A DNA stretch of 8,937 nucleotides, taken from JAVVFH01 sp032250585 (lineage in GTDB: Bacteria > Pseudomonadota > Gammaproteobacteria > Xanthomonadales > SZUA-36). Positions 7,070-8,937 of this stretch are shown here, piece by piece. The stretch lies in contig JAVVFH010000147.1 of the NCBI GenBank assembly GCA_032250585.1, positions 1 to 8,937 on the forward strand. Direction: 5' to 3'. The notes beneath the pieces are model-generated. The model made no database searches. It saw nothing but the letters and a program-made list of their open reading frames with translations, and was not told where the DNA came from. Within the stretch, counting starts at the first letter, position 1. Each line of letters opens with the position of its first letter. The translations under genes were made by a program, and so were the position numbers.

Positions 7070-7852
7070 ATGGATACGCTGAAGGTACTGCTGGTGCAGG
7101 CGCAGCTGGGTTGGAAAGACCCGGCGCACAATCGCGACCACCTCGAATCCCTGCTTTCCGGGCGCGCCGGCGATTGCGACCTGGCCGTGTTGCCCGAGGC
7201 CTTCGCTACCGGCTTTCTGGGCGATACTGACTTGCCGGACGAGGGCATGAGCGGCCCGACCGTAGACTGGATGCGCCGTCAGGCCGCGCAGCATGGCTGC
7301 GCGCTGACCGGCAGCGCCGTGATCGTCGAGGATACCCGGCGCTTCAACCGCATGCTGTTCGTCACCCCGGATGGCGCGGTGTCGCATTACGACAAGCGTC
7401 ACCTGTTCGCCTACGGCGGCGAGCACCGTCGTTACAGCGCGGGCAACCGGCGGGTGATCGTGAATTACGCCGGCTGGCGCATCGATCTGCAGGTCTGCTA
7501 CGACCTGCGTTTCCCGGCCTGGTGCCGCAACCGCGACGACTACGACCTGATGCTGATGGTTGCGAACTGGCCGAGCCGGCGCGTCGAACACTGGTCTGCG
7601 CTGCTGAAGGCGAGGGCGATCGAAAACCAGTCCTGGGTGGTCGGCGTCAACCGGGTCGGCGAGGATGGCAATGGCATTGCGTATCCGGGCCGCAGCGTCG
7701 TGCATGACCCGCTGGGCGCCTGCCTGGCGGATCTCGGCGATTCAGAAAGCTGCCGGCTCGTCGAACTGGATCTCGGTGAGGTGGACCGGGTGCGCCGCGA
7801 ATTTCCGTTCCAGGCCGATGCCGACCGCTTCGTGATCGAAGGGATCGACTGA
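7070..7852 (+). CDS. yafV: Omega-amidase YafV (carbon-nitrogen hydrolase, Nit2-like)
   Basis: The 260-residue cytosolic enzyme belongs to the nitrilase superfamily. YafV/Nit2 enzymes hydrolyse omega-amides of 2-oxo acids (for example 2-oxoglutaramate and the methionine-salvage equivalent) to the dicarboxylate plus ammonia, repairing the by-products of glutamine transamination. The catalytic triad is visible: Glu43 in LPEAFATGF, Lys109 in YDKRHLF and Cys143 in QVCYDLRFP. NDYD-like RDDYDLMLMVANWP, LLKARAIENQ and GVNRVGEDGNG are further blocks shared with E. coli YafV, whose length is similar. The start is the ATG at 7070; the reading frame is open further upstream inside the glycosyltransferase, but homology begins at MDTLKVLLVQ. 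The Shine-Dalgarno is weak (GGA about 3 nt upstream). It lies 73 nt after the glycosyltransferase and faces the RCK-protein gene across a structured repeat. Confidence 0.93.
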   Translation: MDTLKVLLVQAQLGWKDPAHNRDHLESLLSGRAGDCDLAVLPEAFATGFLGDTDLPDEGMSGPTVDWMRRQAAQHGCALTGSAVIVEDTRRFNRMLFVTPDGAVSHYDKRHLFAYGGEHRRYSAGNRRVIVNYAGWRIDLQVCYDLRFPAWCRNRDDYDLMLMVANWPSRRVEHWSALLKARAIENQSWVVGVNRVGEDGNGIAYPGRSVVHDPLGACLADLGDSESCRLVELDLGEVDRVRREFPFQADADRFVIEGID

Positions 7853-7890
7853 AAAAAAGCGCGGCCGTAGTTAAGGCGGGCAGCGACGCG

Positions 7891-8088
7891 GCCATCGACC
7901 GGTGCGAAGCGTGTGCGCAGGCGTTCGCTTGCCGCTCGCTTTGGCGAGCGGTTCGCTGCAGTGCGCGGAGCGGCCGGCGGGCGCGCAACTCGCTGCGCTC
8001 AGACAGGCGCGCCCTGCTTCCGGCCGCTCCTTGCGCGCTTCGCCTGCGCTCCTTATGCCTGCGCACACGCTTCGCACCGGTCGATGGC
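7891..8088. repeat. 198-bp element with perfect 32-bp inverted ends and nested palindromes
   Basis: The arms 7891-7922 and 8057-8088 are exact reverse complements over 32 bases, starting GCCATCGACCGGTG. Inside are an 8-bp hairpin with a 4-nt loop (7932-7951), an 11-bp inverted pair (7967-7977 with 8020-8030) and an 8-bp pair (7979-7986 with 8007-8014). All but the small hairpin nest around nearly the same centre, so one long branched cruciform or RNA stem is possible. It fills most of the 273-nt gap between two convergent genes and begins 38 nt after each stop. The open frames through it are repeats of GC-rich triplets and show no protein family. No target-site duplication flanks it. Possible roles are bidirectional termination, REP/BIME-like repeat or a non-autonomous element; the sequence alone does not decide. 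Confidence 0.85.
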
Positions 8089-8125
8089 TGATCAGTGTCC
8101 GCAATCGGGTAGAGCAATGCAGCTG

Positions 8126-8937
8126 TCAGGCTGGGCGGCGCCGTTTGGCCAGGTAGCGCATGATGGCGCCGCGCGGCTGCGGCTTGCCGGTCGCAAAGCC
8201 GATCAGGGCGGTGGGTTCGGCCAGTGAGAACAGCATCTCCCGGCGGGCGGCGCCGCGGCCGGCGAACAACAGGCGGTCGCCTTCCATCAGGTGCTGGTCC
8301 TGCCTCGGCATGAAAGTCCGGCTCGCGCCGCGCTCCAGCAGCAGGCAGGCGCAGGCCAGTTTTTCTGTGCCGGGTTTGCGGCTGTTGTGGGTGATGTGCT
8401 CGAGCTCGATGTCGATGCCGAAGTGCTCGGCGGCGCGGATGCTTTGCGCTTCTTCGCCGCTCAGTTCCAGCGTCCACAAACTCGGGGAATGACCGTCCAG
8501 TTCACTGCTGAGGCGTTTTTCCACGCGCTGCGCGAAATCCTCGTCCTGGCCCAGCAAGTGGTCGAGAAACACCGGCAGCAGCGGTGTCGTGGCCACCGCC
8601 AGGATGCGGCGCGCCACGATCAGGCTGCGGCGTGCTACCAGGTCCGCGCCCGATTTGTCGAACAGTTCCTCGTTGTCCGAATTCTCCTGGCGTGCCACCG
8701 TGAACAGTTCCGGGTTCAGCTCCCGCGCGGTCATGATGATCGATAAATTGTCGACGTCGTCGCGGGTGGCCGCCACGATCGCCACGGCGTTCCGGATACC
8801 GGCCTCGATCAGTGTATCGGCTTCCGTGCCGCGGCCCAGTATCGCGCCCGGCCGTTTATTGACGCGCTCGGGATGAATGTCGATGACGGTACAGGGTAGG
8901 CCCGCATCCTCCAGTGCTGCACCGATCAGTAAACCGA
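8126..8937 (-). CDS. RCK (TrkA-N/TrkA-C) domain protein, K+ channel or transport regulator (partial, N-terminus off the window)
   Basis: The 269 visible codons are the C-terminal part of a larger protein; the frame is open to the right edge, so the GTG at 8785 is internal and not the start. The first part is a Rossmann RCK_N domain without its first strand: GLLIGAALEDAGLPCTVIDIHPE, then ILGRGTEADTLIEAGIRNAVAIVAATRDDVDN, LNPELFTVARQ and KSGADLVARRS. These fit NAD(H)-binding TrkA-N domains. The end (DQHLMEGDRLLFAGRGAARREM) fits a TrkA-C domain. Such domains gate potassium channels or Trk transporters in response to bound nucleotide. Whether this one carries its own pore helices upstream or acts as a separate subunit cannot be seen. 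The extra segment ILAVATTPLLPVFLDHLLGQD between the two domains is fairly hydrophobic. It converges on yafV across the inverted-repeat element. Confidence 0.88.
   Translation of the reverse strand, partial: GLLIGAALEDAGLPCTVIDIHPERVNKRPGAILGRGTEADTLIEAGIRNAVAIVAATRDDVDNLSIIMTARELNPELFTVARQENSDNEELFDKSGADLVARRSLIVARRILAVATTPLLPVFLDHLLGQDEDFAQRVEKRLSSELDGHSPSLWTLELSGEEAQSIRAAEHFGIDIELEHITHNSRKPGTEKLACACLLLERGASRTFMPRQDQHLMEGDRLLFAGRGAARREMLFSLAEPTALIGFATGKPQPRGAIMRYLAKRRRPA

Noticed and set aside
5983..7248. A 421-codon minus-strand open frame opposite the glycosyltransferase
   Set aside because: It mirrors the codon pattern of the plus-strand gene and contains no recognisable motif.
7891..8088. 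The inverted-repeat element as an insertion sequence or a CRISPR repeat
   Set aside because: There is no transposase frame, no flanking target duplication, and the two arms are inverted and not direct repeats.
7647..8477. Minus-strand open frame through the inverted-repeat element
   Set aside because: It overlaps the RCK gene in another frame and the end of yafV, and its sequence in the repeat is low-complexity Arg/Ser/Ala.

Overview
The window is a GC-rich stretch of bacterial chromosome with densely packed genes. A prfB gene with an intact programmed-frameshift site, followed directly by a bacterial class II lysS, and a YafV-type amidase all resemble Gammaproteobacteria. I cannot place it closer than that. 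The acyl-CoA dehydrogenase pair at the left would fit an environmental species that degrades lipids, steroids or similar acyl-CoA compounds.

Left part (1-2376). Two acyl-CoA dehydrogenase genes lie on the minus strand in an operon; the downstream one runs off the left edge. The upstream gene has the usual ACAD motifs and a candidate catalytic Glu. The downstream one lacks the usual 'TEPxxGSD' segment, which suggests two unlike subunits of one heteromeric enzyme. Divergent from them is what looks like a dead TetR-family regulator (about 2070-2363): the start of helix 1 and the ligand-domain end are legible, but the DNA-binding helices and a start codon are missing. A 17-bp near-palindrome (2042-2058) between the relic and the operon is a good candidate for its old operator. 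A perfect 12-bp hairpin (2349-2376) closes this region.

Middle (2394-7852). An exported protein of unknown function made of two similar halves is on the minus strand. Divergent from it is a plus-strand run: prfB (release factor 2, with the in-frame UGA and +1 shift site), lysS (lysyl-tRNA synthetase), a family 2 glycosyltransferase with an extra C-terminal Rossmann-like domain, and yafV (omega-amidase). prfB, lysS and the glycosyltransferase are tightly spaced and could be co-transcribed; yafV follows after a 73-nt gap.

Right part (7853-8937). yafV converges on a minus-strand gene for a TrkA/RCK-type NAD-binding potassium-channel regulatory protein, which is cut by the right edge. The gap between them holds a 198-bp structured element with perfect 32-bp inverted ends and further nested palindromes. 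It is the most unusual non-coding structure here.

I saw no tRNA, rRNA, CRISPR array or insertion sequence. The points most worth following up are the TetR relic with its surviving operator-like site, the 198-bp inverted-repeat element, the two-domain glycosyltransferase and the duplicated exported protein.
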